DNA of 64,000 nt from an uncultured Flavobacteriales bacterium (GCA_913063255.1 CAJXYJ010000001.1:38628-102627); one strand, 5' to 3'; shown: positions 44,806 through 54,619, numbered from the stretch's first letter. Notes: generated by a model from the letters alone, not told the origin. Numbers and translations are program-made.

Positions 44806-44835
44806 AGCACTTCGACAAGCTCAGTGTGACAACTC
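44806..44835. repeat. REP-like palindrome
   Basis: CACTTCGACAAGCTCAGTGTGACA type sequence in the 91-base gap between the lipoprotein and acyl-CoA dehydrogenase genes. The same family is seen in array units 2, 3, 4 and 6 and near 49940. Confidence 0.6.
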
Positions 44836-44862
44836 AATAATCAAGGTGATTTTATATAGTAT

Positions 44863-46005
44863 TTAGTCTCTTAGTAATCCTCTGGAGATTACAATTTTTT
44901 GAATTTCTGAAGTTCCTTCATAAATCTGAGTGATTTTTGCATCTCTCATTAATCGCTCCACATGATACTCTTTTACATAACCATTGCCTCCATGAACTTG
45001 AATGGCTTCAATAGTTACATCCATAGCAACTTGTGAGGCAAATACTTTTGCAATGGCACTACTCATATCATAATTGTTGCCTTGGTCTTTATCCCAGGCT
45101 GCTTTATGAACTAATAATCTTGCAGCTTCAATATTGGTGTGCATATCGGCCAATTTAAATGCAATGGCTTGATGGTTGCAGATTTCTGTTCCAAACGATT
45201 TTCTAACTTTAGAATAATCACGTGCCAACTCGTAGGCTCCTGCAGCAATACCTAATGCCTGAGAAGCAATTCCAATTCTTCCACCACTTAATGTTTTCAT
45301 GGCAAAAGTAAATCCGAAACCATCTACACCAATTCTATTTTCTTTAGGAACTTTTACATCGTTAAATATTAACGAATGTGTGTCGCTTCCTCGAATTCCT
45401 AATTTATCCTCTTTGGGTCCCACAACAAAACCTTCCCAACCTTTTTCAACAATAAAAGCATTGATACCGTGGTGTTTTTTTTCTCTATCGGTTTGTGCGA
45501 TCACAATATAATAATCTGCAGTACCTCCATTGGTAATCCAGTTTTTTGTTCCGTTTAAAATATAATGATCCCCATGGTCTAAAGCTGTGGTTCTTTGTGA
45601 AGTTGCATCAGATCCTGCTTCGGGTTCACTTAAACAAAAAGCACCTAGTTTTTCACCGGTTGCTAATTTGGTGAGATACTTTTGTTTTTGTTCTTCGTTA
45701 GCGTATTTTTCAATTCCGTAGCACACCAAAGAGTTGTTTACAGACATGACCACACTTGCAGAAGCATCTATTTTTGAAATTTCTTCCATCGCCAAGGAGT
45801 AGGATAATGCATCCATTCCACCTCCGCCATATTTTGGGTCAACCATCATTCCAAGAAAACCAAGTTCCCCCATCATCTTTATTTGTTGGGTTGGAAACTC
45901 TTGTTTGTTATCACGTTCTATAACTCCGGGTAATAATTCATTTTTAGCAAAATCGCGAGCTGCGTCGCGAATCATTATATGCTCTTCGGTAAGGCTGAAA
46001 TCCAT
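44863..46005 (-). CDS. Acyl-CoA dehydrogenase (short/branched-chain type)
   Basis: 380 residues, the normal length of the family. Motifs: 'GAFCLSEPEAGSDATS' (FAD binding, ~125-140), 'GTKNWITNGG', 'RIGIASQALGIA', 'FGTEICNHQAIAFKLADM' and the C-terminal 'VHGGNGYVKEYHVERLMRDAKITQIYEGTSEIQ' with the catalytic Glu in YEGTSE. It oxidises acyl-CoA to trans-2-enoyl-CoA with electron transfer to ETF. Closest in appearance to butyryl-CoA/short-chain dehydrogenases. Transcribed alone from a clear promoter. Confidence 0.95.
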   Translation of the reverse strand: MDFSLTEEHIMIRDAARDFAKNELLPGVIERDNKQEFPTQQIKMMGELGFLGMMVDPKYGGGGMDALSYSLAMEEISKIDASASVVMSVNNSLVCYGIEKYANEEQKQKYLTKLATGEKLGAFCLSEPEAGSDATSQRTTALDHGDHYILNGTKNWITNGGTADYYIVIAQTDREKKHHGINAFIVEKGWEGFVVGPKEDKLGIRGSDTHSLIFNDVKVPKENRIGVDGFGFTFAMKTLSGGRIGIASQALGIAAGAYELARDYSKVRKSFGTEICNHQAIAFKLADMHTNIEAARLLVHKAAWDKDQGNNYDMSSAIAKVFASQVAMDVTIEAIQVHGGNGYVKEYHVERLMRDAKITQIYEGTSEIQKIVISRGLLRD

Positions 46006-46041
46006 TGAAAACGGTATTAATTATTCTAATATAGAGATAGG

Positions 46042-46072
46042 CAAATATACTTTTAAAATCTCAATACTCAAA
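46042..46072 (-). promoter_or_regulatory. Promoter of acyl-CoA dehydrogenase gene
   Basis: On the minus strand TTTG (46072-46069), 19 bases, TATATTTG (46049-46042): an exact Bacteroidota promoter, 37 bases before the ATG. Confidence 0.75.
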
Positions 46073-46206
46073 CCCAAACCCGATAGTTATCAGGGTCAAC
46101 TTACAGTCTATAATTCCTTTTTATAAAAATATTTAAAATTTGATACTTGTAAATTATTAATTTAGATTTCTGAATTGTATTTTTAATTTTAAATTGAATA
46201 AAAAAG

Positions 46207-47292
46207 TTGAAAGAAAATAACTATCATGTGATTGGTGTGATGAGTGGAACCTCATTGGACGGTATCGATCTTGCTCAATTGCAATTTCAAGTATCTGATG
46301 CTGGAGTTTGGAGTTTTAAAATTCTTAAATCTGAAACCATTCCTTACCCTTTATTCTGGAAAGAAAAATTACAGGCAGCAATATTTTATTCACAAGAGCA
46401 GATTGTTGATTTTGATAATGCTTATACAAAGTTCTTAGCAAATGTAATTTCAGAATTCATTAAAAAAAATAAAATTGAAAACCTTGACGGGGTTTGTAGT
46501 CATGGGCATACCATCTGGCATCAACCTGAAAATGGACTCACCTTACAAATTGGTAATTTGCCCATATTAGCTAAATTAATTGACCAAAAAGTTATCTGCG
46601 ATTTTAGAATACAAGATGTAGAAATGGGAGGAAATGGAGCTCCTTTAGTGCCAATAGGAGATCTTTTACTGTTTCCAGAATATGATTATTGTTTAAATCT
46701 TGGCGGTTTTGCAAATGTCTCTTTTGAAAACTTTAGTTCTGATGAAAATCAGAATCTCAAGAGAATTGCTTTTGATGTATGTCCAGTTAATATTGTTATG
46801 AATAGATATGCCGAATTATTGGGAAAACCCTTTGATGAAGATGGTAAAATTGCAGCTTCAGGAAATCTTAATTCAGCACTACTAGATCAATTAAATAACT
46901 TGAATTTTTATAAGAAATCGGCGCCAAAATCATTGGGATTAGAATGGGTGCAGGATACTGTTTTTCCTTTATTGGAGGATTCAGAGAGTTCTATAAAAGA
47001 TATTTTACACACATTTGTTGAGCATGTAGTTATTCAGCTTTCAAAACAATTTCCTGAGGGCTCTTCAGTTTTAATTACAGGGGGAGGAGTGTATCATCGT
47101 TATTTGATAAATAGATTAAAATTTCATTCAAAAATAAAGATTTTTATACCCTCTTCGGAGCTTATAGAATATAAGGAAGCGTTGATTTTCGGGTTGTTAG
47201 GATTGTTGAAGTTAAGGGGTGAAATTAATTGCTTGTCCAGTGTGACCGGAGCAAAAAAAGATCATTCTTCAGGGAAAATAATTATTCCTTAA
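46207..47292 (+). CDS. anmK: Anhydro-N-acetylmuramic acid kinase
   Basis: 361 residues. Begins with a TTG and 'KENNYHVIGVMSGTSLDGIDLAQ', the ATP-binding signature of AnmK; later 'GVCSHGHTIWHQP', 'VICDFRIQDVEMGGNGAPLVPIGDLLLF' with the catalytic Asp in DFR, 'LNLGGFANVS', 'FDVCPVNIVMN' and 'LITGGGVYHRYLI'. The enzyme phosphorylates and opens 1,6-anhydro-MurNAc during cell wall recycling. Diverges from the acyl-CoA dehydrogenase gene. Confidence 0.95.
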   Translation: MKENNYHVIGVMSGTSLDGIDLAQLQFQVSDAGVWSFKILKSETIPYPLFWKEKLQAAIFYSQEQIVDFDNAYTKFLANVISEFIKKNKIENLDGVCSHGHTIWHQPENGLTLQIGNLPILAKLIDQKVICDFRIQDVEMGGNGAPLVPIGDLLLFPEYDYCLNLGGFANVSFENFSSDENQNLKRIAFDVCPVNIVMNRYAELLGKPFDEDGKIAASGNLNSALLDQLNNLNFYKKSAPKSLGLEWVQDTVFPLLEDSESSIKDILHTFVEHVVIQLSKQFPEGSSVLITGGGVYHRYLINRLKFHSKIKIFIPSSELIEYKEALIFGLLGLLKLRGEINCLSSVTGAKKDHSSGKIIIP

Positions 47293-47402
47293 ATTTATTG
47301 GAAACACTCTTTTTTTATTACCTTCAACCCTTAAAATTTTACTTTCAAAATAATAAAATTGTTATTATTTTTCTCGAAATTAATTAACTTAAAAACCTAT
47401 AC

Positions 47403-48776
47403 ATGACATCTCTTATTATATTAATTTTTGTTATTGGTTATCTTTCCATAACACTTGAACACCCTTTAAAATTAGATAAAACAGTACCGGCATTATTGAT
47501 GTCCGCAATAATTTGGGCAGTACTTGCTATTGGTTTTCATAGTGGTTGGTTTAGTGTCATAGATACTCACGAAAATGTTTTTAATTTTTTAACTGGTGGT
47601 GAAGCAGCAGAACATGGGTTTGAAAATACCTTATTGCATCATTTAGGGAAAACTTCTGAAATTTTGATTTTTCTTGTTGGTGCTATGACTATAGTAGAAA
47701 TTATTGATTTGCATCGTGGTTTCGAAATATTAAAAGGTGCCGTTCATACTAAAAGTAAGAAAAGGTTATTATGGATTATTGGGATTTTAGCATTTGTTCT
47801 TTCAGCTATCATAGATAACTTAACGGCAACCATTGTATTGGTAACCTTATTAAGAAAATTAATACATAACAAAGAAGAACGTCTTTGGTATGCAGCAATG
47901 GTGGTTATAGCTGCTAATGCTGGTGGAGCTTGGTCTCCAATTGGAGATGTGACGACAACCATGCTTTGGATTGCAAATAAAGTAACAGCCATGGGCTTAG
48001 TGAAAACAGTAGTAATCCCTTCCGTAGTTTGTTTTATTGTGCCTTTTTTTATTGCTGGAAATTTAAAAGTTTTTAAGGGAGAAATTATGGTGGATACGGA
48101 GGAAGATGTTGAAGCAGAAAGGTTGTTAAGTAGTAAAACTATGCTTTATTTAGGTTTAGGAATGATCGTGTCAGTTCCTGTATTTAAAACCATCACACAT
48201 TTACCTCCTTATATAGGTATGATGTTGGCACTTGGTGTAGTTTGGTTGGTTTCTGAATATATTCATCCAGAAGAAGATTTTTCTAGCGAAAGACGTCATT
48301 TGTATTCTGCTCACAAGGCACTTTCTAGAATTGAGATTTCTAGTATCCTGTTTTTCTTAGGGATTTTGATGGCTGTTGCTGGATTAGAGTCCTTAGTTTA
48401 TGGAGCTATAGATGGAGTAGAAGTAGGAACACTTCGTTATGTTGCCGAAATACTTCAGGGAGCCATACCTAATCAAGATATCGTTGTTATATTATTAGGA
48501 GTTTTATCTGCAGTAATTGATAATGTTCCTTTAGTTGCTGCATCCATTGGGATGTACGATTCGCCTACAGATTCTGTATTATGGCACTTTATAGCATATT
48601 CTGCTGGAACTGGAGGGTCTATGTTAATTATAGGTTCTGCTGCAGGGGTAGCTGCCATGGGGATGGAGAAAATAGATTTTATCTGGTATCTTAAAAAAGT
48701 AGCCTGGTTAGCATTTGCAGGTTTTATTGTAGGAGCTGCTGTCTTTTTACTTTTTGAAAGAGTGATTTTTAGTTAA
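47403..48776 (+). CDS. nhaD: NhaD family sodium:proton antiporter
   Basis: 457 residues with about 11-12 transmembrane helices. Conserved stretches of NhaD: 'HHLGKTSEILIFLVGAMTIVEIIDLHRGFEIL', 'SAIIDNLTATIVLVTLLRKL', 'NAGGAWSPIGDVTTTMLW', 'SAVIDNVPLVAASIGMY' and 'GTGGSMLIIGSAAGVAAMGMEKIDF'. The charged D-N in both DN motifs and the T-T-M stretch match the ion-transport region of the Ion transporter superfamily. It exchanges Na+ or Li+ for protons at the inner membrane, fitting a marine host. Monocistronic. Confidence 0.93.
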   Translation: MTSLIILIFVIGYLSITLEHPLKLDKTVPALLMSAIIWAVLAIGFHSGWFSVIDTHENVFNFLTGGEAAEHGFENTLLHHLGKTSEILIFLVGAMTIVEIIDLHRGFEILKGAVHTKSKKRLLWIIGILAFVLSAIIDNLTATIVLVTLLRKLIHNKEERLWYAAMVVIAANAGGAWSPIGDVTTTMLWIANKVTAMGLVKTVVIPSVVCFIVPFFIAGNLKVFKGEIMVDTEEDVEAERLLSSKTMLYLGLGMIVSVPVFKTITHLPPYIGMMLALGVVWLVSEYIHPEEDFSSERRHLYSAHKALSRIEISSILFFLGILMAVAGLESLVYGAIDGVEVGTLRYVAEILQGAIPNQDIVVILLGVLSAVIDNVPLVAASIGMYDSPTDSVLWHFIAYSAGTGGSMLIIGSAAGVAAMGMEKIDFIWYLKKVAWLAFAGFIVGAAVFLLFERVIFS

Positions 48777-48839
48777 ACTATTTTAACTCTAACAATTTCT
48801 TAAACCGAATCTCGTTATTCAATTTAAACCTATAACCAC

Positions 48840-49541
48840 ATGATTAATTTTTTAATCCAAGACGGTTCTGAAGAAGCTATTCAGGATCTTGAACCTATTG
48901 TTGAAGAAAAAACCTTGTCCATCATGGAATTGCTTATGGATGGAGGAATGGCTGGGCAAATAATAATAGGAATACTATTTGTATTGCTTTTTGTAGCTGT
49001 CTATCTTTATTTTGAACGGCTTTTTGCTATAAAAGCGGCTACTCATTATGATCGTAACTTTATGAATCAGATAAAAGATAGTGTGTCTAATGGGAATATT
49101 CAATCGGCAAAAGATTTATGTACTCAACAAAATACACCTGTTTCTAGGCTTACCGAAAAAGGAATATCCCGTATAGGAAATCCTTTAGAAGATATCAATA
49201 CGGCTATTGAAAACGCAGGAAGATTAGAGGTTTATAAACTAGAAAAGAACGTGAGTATTCTTGCAACTATAGCAGGAGCTGCTCCTATGATTGGGTTTTT
49301 AGGGACAGTAATCGGAATGGTATTGGCTTTTCATACATTGGCAACCAGTAGTGGTCAAGCCGAGATGGGAACCCTTGCAGAGGGTATTTATACAGCGATG
49401 ACAACAACAGTAGCAGGGTTGATCGTTGGTATTATTGCTTATATAGGTTATAATCATATTGTTGTTAAAACCGATAAGGTAGTGCATCAAATGGAAGCCA
49501 CAGCTGTAGACTTTTTAGATCTTTTAAACGAACCGACTTAA
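48840..49541 (+). CDS. exbB: ExbB/TolQ/MotA family proton channel
   Basis: 233 residues with three transmembrane helices (about 39-60, 138-160, 180-200) and the family's 'ISILATIAGAAPMIGFLGTVIGMVLAF' plus 'EGIYTAMTTTVAGLIVGIIAYIGYN'. It forms the pentameric proton channel that energises TonB-dependent outer membrane transport. Its stop overlaps the exbD start by one base and tonB follows, a complete energy-transducing operon. Confidence 0.92.
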   Translation: MINFLIQDGSEEAIQDLEPIVEEKTLSIMELLMDGGMAGQIIIGILFVLLFVAVYLYFERLFAIKAATHYDRNFMNQIKDSVSNGNIQSAKDLCTQQNTPVSRLTEKGISRIGNPLEDINTAIENAGRLEVYKLEKNVSILATIAGAAPMIGFLGTVIGMVLAFHTLATSSGQAEMGTLAEGIYTAMTTTVAGLIVGIIAYIGYNHIVVKTDKVVHQMEATAVDFLDLLNEPT

Positions 49542-49933
49542 TGAATTTAAGAGGAAGAAATAAAGTAAGTGCTGAGTTTAGTATGAGCTCTATGACGGAT
49601 ATTGTCTTTCTGTTATTGGTGTTTTTCTTATTAACATCACCATCGATAACACCAGATGCTTTAGATTTAATTTTACCAAAAGCAAAAGGGAAAACAACAA
49701 ACAAACAAAACGCTTCGGTGAGTATTACTAAAGATGGTGCTTATTATGTGAATAAAGAGCGGGTAAGTGAATATAATATAGAAACAGAACTGAAAAGTGT
49801 TTTAAATGGTCAAGAAAACCCTACATTAATTCTTCGTGCTGAAGAAGGAGTGCCTATTGAAGACGCAGTGTTTGTTATGGATATTGCCAATAAAAATAAT
49901 TTTAAAGTAGTATTGGCCGTTAGACCGAATTAG
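49541..49933 (+). CDS. exbD: ExbD/TolR family protein
   Basis: 130 residues. One N-terminal transmembrane helix (MTDIVFLLLVFFLLTSP, ~18-35) with the essential Asp in SMTDIVF, and a periplasmic ExbD domain ('VSITKDGAYYVNKERVSEYNIETELKSVL ... LILRAEEGVPIEDAVFVMDIANKNNFKVVLAV'). Translationally coupled to exbB. A REP-like CATTCAGAACGAATGTGAAG lies in the 54-base gap to the next gene. Confidence 0.92.
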   Translation: MNLRGRNKVSAEFSMSSMTDIVFLLLVFFLLTSPSITPDALDLILPKAKGKTTNKQNASVSITKDGAYYVNKERVSEYNIETELKSVLNGQENPTLILRAEEGVPIEDAVFVMDIANKNNFKVVLAVRPN

Positions 49934-49987
49934 ATGTCTGTCATTCAGAACGAATGTGAAGAACCGCTACTCTATTAATAATATAAG

Positions 49988-50821
49988 ATGAGTTTATTAG
50001 ATACAAAACATAAAAAAAAGAGTATGGCAATCACTGTGGTATTACACGTGATTATTTTGCTATTGTTGTTTTATGTAGGTTTATCTTATTTAGATCCGCC
50101 GCCAGAAAATGGTATTGCTATAAATTTTGGCACGATGGATACAGGTAGCGGAAAAATACAACCTACTGAAAAAATTAAAACCGCTCCCAAGCCTACCACA
50201 ACAAAACCAGTGGTACAGCAAAAAGCTGAAATTAAAGAAGAAGTGGTAACACAGGATAATGAAGAAGCTCCTGTTATTAAAAAAGAGGAGAAAAAAGAAG
50301 AAGTAAAGGAGGTGGTTGAAGAAGTTCCAAAAAAGGAAGAACCTGTTGAGGAACCTGAAAAAAAACCGGATCCTAAGCCTGATAAATCTACTACAGATGC
50401 ACTTTCTAGTTTAATTAATGGGCCTAAAAGTAATGGGGTAGATCAAGGAGGAGAAGGAGATGATAAAACTGGTGGAGATAAAGGAGATCCAAATGGAGAT
50501 CCAAATGCTAAAAGTTATTACGGGAATGGCAAAGGACTGGATGGTGATGGTAACTATTTGTTGGGAGGCCGAAAAGCACTTAATAAAAAAAAGATCGTAC
50601 AAGATTGTAATGAGGCAGGTACCGTTGTCGTAAGTATAGAAGTGGATAGAAACGGAAGAGTGATCAAAGCCATGCCAGGAGTAAGAGGTACTACTAATAA
50701 TTCTCCATGCCTACTAGATCCTGCAAAACGTGCTGCATTAGCTACCATTTTCAATAAAGATGACAAGGCACCCTCTAAACAAATTGGAAAAATAATCTAC
50801 AGATTTAGCCTTTCGGAATAG
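49988..50821 (+). CDS. TonB-like energy transducer
   Basis: 277 residues. Short cytoplasmic start, one transmembrane helix (SMAITVVLHVIILLLLFYVGLSYL, ~12-35), a long Lys/Glu/Pro-rich periplasmic spacer (~60-140, KKEEVKEVVEEVPKKEEPVEEP), a Gly/Asp-rich segment and a C-terminal TonB-like domain 'AGTVVVSIEVDRNGRVIKAMPGVRGTTN ... KIIYRFSL'. Together with ExbB and ExbD it powers outer-membrane TonB-dependent receptors. Third gene of the operon. Confidence 0.88.
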   Translation: MSLLDTKHKKKSMAITVVLHVIILLLLFYVGLSYLDPPPENGIAINFGTMDTGSGKIQPTEKIKTAPKPTTTKPVVQQKAEIKEEVVTQDNEEAPVIKKEEKKEEVKEVVEEVPKKEEPVEEPEKKPDPKPDKSTTDALSSLINGPKSNGVDQGGEGDDKTGGDKGDPNGDPNAKSYYGNGKGLDGDGNYLLGGRKALNKKKIVQDCNEAGTVVVSIEVDRNGRVIKAMPGVRGTTNNSPCLLDPAKRAALATIFNKDDKAPSKQIGKIIYRFSLSE

Positions 50822-50884
50822 TATCGTAAAACCAAGATTCTAAGCACATTTTTAATATATTTATAGCTTATAAATTAATTTGCT

Positions 50885-53383
50885 ATGATTCGTTTAAAAT
50901 TACTTCTTTTGGTTGCATCAATTTCTATGATTAGTTGCACTAATTCTTCTGAAAAAAATACTATTCATACTGCCAAAATAGAAAAATCACCTCATGATTT
51001 TATGTTTATGCAACGTGCATATCCTACGGGAGAAATTAAAACTGATGCTTATGCTAAAGCCATTCAGTGGAAAAAAGAACATGCCAATCGAAGTTCTAAT
51101 GCCGATGTGATTTGGGAGTTTTCTGGACCTAATAATATTGGAGGAAGAATTTCAGATATTGAAATTCCAATAGATCAAGCGCAAACCTATTATGTGGGAG
51201 CAGCTTCAGGAGGAATATTTAAAACCACAGATGGCGGTGCCAATTGGACTCCTATTTTTGATGAACAAGAAATGCTTTCTATTGGTGATATGGAGATTTC
51301 AAAAAATAATACCGATTTACTTTGGGTAGGTACTGGTGAGGTAAATGCAGGAGGAGGCTCTTTGGCCTATGATGGAGATGGAATGTATAAAAGCGCCGAT
51401 GGCGGACTTACTTGGGAAAGTAAAGGGCTTCCAGCGCTTGGAAGCATAGGAAAGGTTTTAATTGACCCTAATGATGATAATACCATATTTGTAGGGGCAA
51501 TGGGGCCACTTTTCAGAAAAGATAATAATAGAGGAGTGTATCGCTCTACAAACGACGGTGCAGATTGGGAACAAGTATTATTTGTAAGTGATTCTACAGG
51601 TATTATCGATATGTCTATTCATCCTAACAATGGAGATATTTTATATGCGGCTAGCTGGGAGCGAATTAGAAGACCTAATAACAATCAATATGGAGGAGAA
51701 ACTTCTAGAATTTATAGATCGCAAGATGGAGGAGATACTTGGGCTGAATTAACCAATGGCTTGCCAAGTAATCCGGAAAATAAGGGTAGAATTAGTATTG
51801 ATATTTCTCAATCTAATCCAGATGTATTATATGCGTTTTACACCGATAAAATAGGGAACGTTGAAGGGACATTTAGAACAGATAACGGTGGAGATTCTTG
51901 GACAGAGGTAAATTCAATCAATACTGGAACTTCTTATCATTGGTGGTTTGGAGGAATATTTGTAGACCCTACAGATGAAGATATTATTTATAATTCTGGA
52001 TTTGTCATGGAAAAATCTATTGATGGCGGGAATTCATGGAATTCTACTTTTCCGAATGTTCATGTAGATCAACATGCTGTGGCTTTTAATGCATCTGTTC
52101 CTGGAGAAGTGTTAGTTGGTAATGATGGTGGGTTGTATATAAGTTCGAATGACGGGGCATCTTCAGTTAAAGATAATACCTTGCCCATTACACAGTTTTA
52201 TCGTTTTAATGTAGATCCACAAAATGAAAATAAAATATATGGAGGAGCGCAGGATAATAACACCATCAGAACAACAACAGGTGGATTGAATGATTGGCAA
52301 GCAATTTATGGAGGTGATGGATTTCAACCTTTAGTAGATCCCACAAACACTAATGTAATTTATGCCTTATCCCAACGTGGAAATTTGGGTAAATCTACAA
52401 ACAATGCAGTGTCATTTAGTTCCGCATTAAACGGGATTCCTAGTGGAGATACCAACAATTGGGATACAGTAATTACTTTTGATCCAGCAGATTCACAAAC
52501 CTTGTATTACGGAACTCAAAAAGTGTATAAAACCACCAATGCAGCAGGAAACTGGGAAGCTATAAGTCCAGATTTAAGCAATGGACCTCATAGTGGAAAT
52601 TTAGCATTCGGAACTGTTACTACTATCGATGTTTCTCCTTTAGATAGTTCTATAGTTTATGCAGGAACCGATGATGGAAATGTTTGGGTAACTCAGGATG
52701 GAGGAACAAGTTGGGATTTAATCTCTACAACCTTACCCAATTTATGGACAACAAAAGTATTGGCGGCTAGAGATGATGCGGCTACAGTTTATGTAACTTT
52801 TTCAGGGTATCGCTATGGAGAAGATACTGGGCATGTATTTAAAAGTACAGATTATGGTGTAAATTGGATTGACATTTCTAACAACCTTCCAGATATTCCT
52901 GTAAATGATATCCTAAAAGACAGTTATGGAAATTTATTTTTGGGGACAGATATTGGAGTGCTTGCTTCATTTGATGAAGGTGCAAATTGGCAACCTCTAG
53001 GAATTAATATGCCTTCTGTTGTAGTGAACGATATGTACATCCATGAGGCTACAGAATATTTGTATGTAGCAACCTATGGGCGGTCAAGTTATAAATTAGA
53101 TATTGCTGACGATATTTTAGAAACGGTAACAAATATAATTGCTTCGGAAGTTAAGTTATATCCAAACCCAGCATCAGAATATGTAACTATTTCTATTCCC
53201 AATTTATCTGGAAAAATTAAGGTTGTTCTTTTTGATCAGTTAGGAAGGACGGTATTAAGTCAGGAATTAAATTCTTCAAATTCTGAAGAGCGAATAGCAT
53301 TAGATGGGGTAAATTCTGGAATATACTACATGCAATTAGCTAATGGAAGCGACAGAATTACTAAAAAACTAATTGTAAAATAA
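50885..53383 (+). CDS. VPS10/BNR-repeat (sortilin-like) glycosidase-type protein with T9SS tail
   Basis: 832 residues. N-terminus MIRLKLLLLVASISMISC-TNSS looks like a lipoprotein signal. Residues ~60-740 contain many BNR/Asp-box-like repeats ('FKTTDGGANWTPI', 'YKSADGGLTWESK', 'YRSTNDGADWEQ', 'YRSQDGGDTWAEL', 'VTQDGGTSWDLI', 'KSTDYGVNWIDI'), the fold of sialidase or VPS10 propellers. The C-terminal ~75 residues (LYPNPASEYVTISI ... GIYYMQL ... KKLIVK) are a type A T9SS sorting tail. Such proteins are usually annotated as glycosyl hydrolases, but I see no definitive catalytic residues. The combination of lipobox and T9SS tail is unusual. Confidence 0.85.
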   Translation: MIRLKLLLLVASISMISCTNSSEKNTIHTAKIEKSPHDFMFMQRAYPTGEIKTDAYAKAIQWKKEHANRSSNADVIWEFSGPNNIGGRISDIEIPIDQAQTYYVGAASGGIFKTTDGGANWTPIFDEQEMLSIGDMEISKNNTDLLWVGTGEVNAGGGSLAYDGDGMYKSADGGLTWESKGLPALGSIGKVLIDPNDDNTIFVGAMGPLFRKDNNRGVYRSTNDGADWEQVLFVSDSTGIIDMSIHPNNGDILYAASWERIRRPNNNQYGGETSRIYRSQDGGDTWAELTNGLPSNPENKGRISIDISQSNPDVLYAFYTDKIGNVEGTFRTDNGGDSWTEVNSINTGTSYHWWFGGIFVDPTDEDIIYNSGFVMEKSIDGGNSWNSTFPNVHVDQHAVAFNASVPGEVLVGNDGGLYISSNDGASSVKDNTLPITQFYRFNVDPQNENKIYGGAQDNNTIRTTTGGLNDWQAIYGGDGFQPLVDPTNTNVIYALSQRGNLGKSTNNAVSFSSALNGIPSGDTNNWDTVITFDPADSQTLYYGTQKVYKTTNAAGNWEAISPDLSNGPHSGNLAFGTVTTIDVSPLDSSIVYAGTDDGNVWVTQDGGTSWDLISTTLPNLWTTKVLAARDDAATVYVTFSGYRYGEDTGHVFKSTDYGVNWIDISNNLPDIPVNDILKDSYGNLFLGTDIGVLASFDEGANWQPLGINMPSVVVNDMYIHEATEYLYVATYGRSSYKLDIADDILETVTNIIASEVKLYPNPASEYVTISIPNLSGKIKVVLFDQLGRTVLSQELNSSNSEERIALDGVNSGIYYMQLANGSDRITKKLIVK

Positions 53384-53446
53384 CTCTAAAATTTAATTGT
53401 TATTAATTATTCTGAAACCATAAACTGGCTCTTCGAGCAATTACCC

Positions 53447-54619
53447 ATGTACCAGCGAATTGGTGCGGCTGCGTATAAAGTAGATTTGTCTAATACCCTA
53501 AAATTAATGGATTATTTAAAAGGGCCTCAATATAGTTTTAAATCTGTACACGTTGCTGGAACAAATGGTAAGGGATCTACCAGTCATATGTTAGCCTCCA
53601 TATTTCAAGAAGCGGGTTATAAAACAGGCTTGTATACCTCTCCTCATTTAAAAGATTTTAGAGAACGTATTAAGATTAATGGAGAATTAATTTCTAAGGA
53701 ATCTGTTATAGATTTTGTAAAAAATCACCAATCTTTTTTTGAAGAAAATCAATTGTCTTTTTTTGAAATGACCGTTGGATTAGCTTTTGATTATTTTAGA
53801 AAAGAGAAAGTAGATATCGCAATTATTGAAGTAGGTTTAGGAGGTAGGTTAGATAGCACTAATGTTATTCTACCTGAAGTGTCTGTAATAACAAATATCG
53901 GCCTAGATCATACTCGGTTTTTAGGAAACACACTAGAAGAAATTGCTTTTGAAAAGGCTGGGATTATAAAACCTAATACTCCTGTGGTAATAGGAGAAAC
54001 TTATCCAGAAACTAAGAAAGTGTTTCAGGAGGTCGCTATTGCTAATTCTAGTTCAATAATCTTTGTGGAAGTGGAAAGGGTAGAAGCTTATCCAATAGAT
54101 TTATTGGGAGAATATCAAAAGAAGAATTGCAAGACAGCTATAAAGACGGTAGATGTGCTTAAAGAAAAAGAGTGGAAGATAACTGAAGAAGCATTAAAGA
54201 AAGGATTATCAAAAATTGTTGCTAATACTGGTTTATTGGGAAGATGGCAGATTTTGCAAGAAAACCCTAAAGTAATATGTGATACTGCTCATAATAAGGA
54301 AGGACTAGAGTTGGTTTTAGAACAATTACAAAAAGAGTCATTTAACAAGCTACATATTGTTTTAGGAGTAGTAGATGATAAAAATTTGGAGAATATATTA
54401 CCACTTTTCCCAAAAGATGCGGCTTACTATTATTGTAAGCCCGATGTAATACGAGGTTTTAATCAAGAGACTTTAAAAAAGGAATCTTTGCCTTATGGGT
54501 TGGTTGGATTGGCTTATTTATCTGTGAAAGAAGCTTATAAAGCTGCATTGATAAATGCATTAGAAGATGATTTAATTTATATTGGAGGAAGCACCTTTGT
54601 GGTAGCAGAAATATTATAA
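53447..54619 (+). CDS. folC: Folylpolyglutamate synthase / dihydrofolate synthase
   Basis: 390 residues from the first ATG. Mur-ligase fold: 'VHVAGTNGKGSTSHMLAS' (P-loop, ~33-50), 'YTSPHLKDFRERIKING', 'IIEVGLGGRLDSTNV', 'VITNIGLDHTRFLG', 'EKAGIIKPNTPVVIGE' and 'VICDTAHNKEGL'. It adds glutamates to folates. The similarity to other flavobacterial FolC proteins appears to extend upstream of this ATG: codons at 53402-53446 read INYSETINWLFEQLP before MYQRIG, with no ATG, GTG or TTG in frame. The true start may be the ATT at 53402. Confidence 0.93.
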   Translation: MYQRIGAAAYKVDLSNTLKLMDYLKGPQYSFKSVHVAGTNGKGSTSHMLASIFQEAGYKTGLYTSPHLKDFRERIKINGELISKESVIDFVKNHQSFFEENQLSFFEMTVGLAFDYFRKEKVDIAIIEVGLGGRLDSTNVILPEVSVITNIGLDHTRFLGNTLEEIAFEKAGIIKPNTPVVIGETYPETKKVFQEVAIANSSSIIFVEVERVEAYPIDLLGEYQKKNCKTAIKTVDVLKEKEWKITEEALKKGLSKIVANTGLLGRWQILQENPKVICDTAHNKEGLELVLEQLQKESFNKLHIVLGVVDDKNLENILPLFPKDAAYYYCKPDVIRGFNQETLKKESLPYGLVGLAYLSVKEAYKAALINALEDDLIYIGGSTFVVAEIL

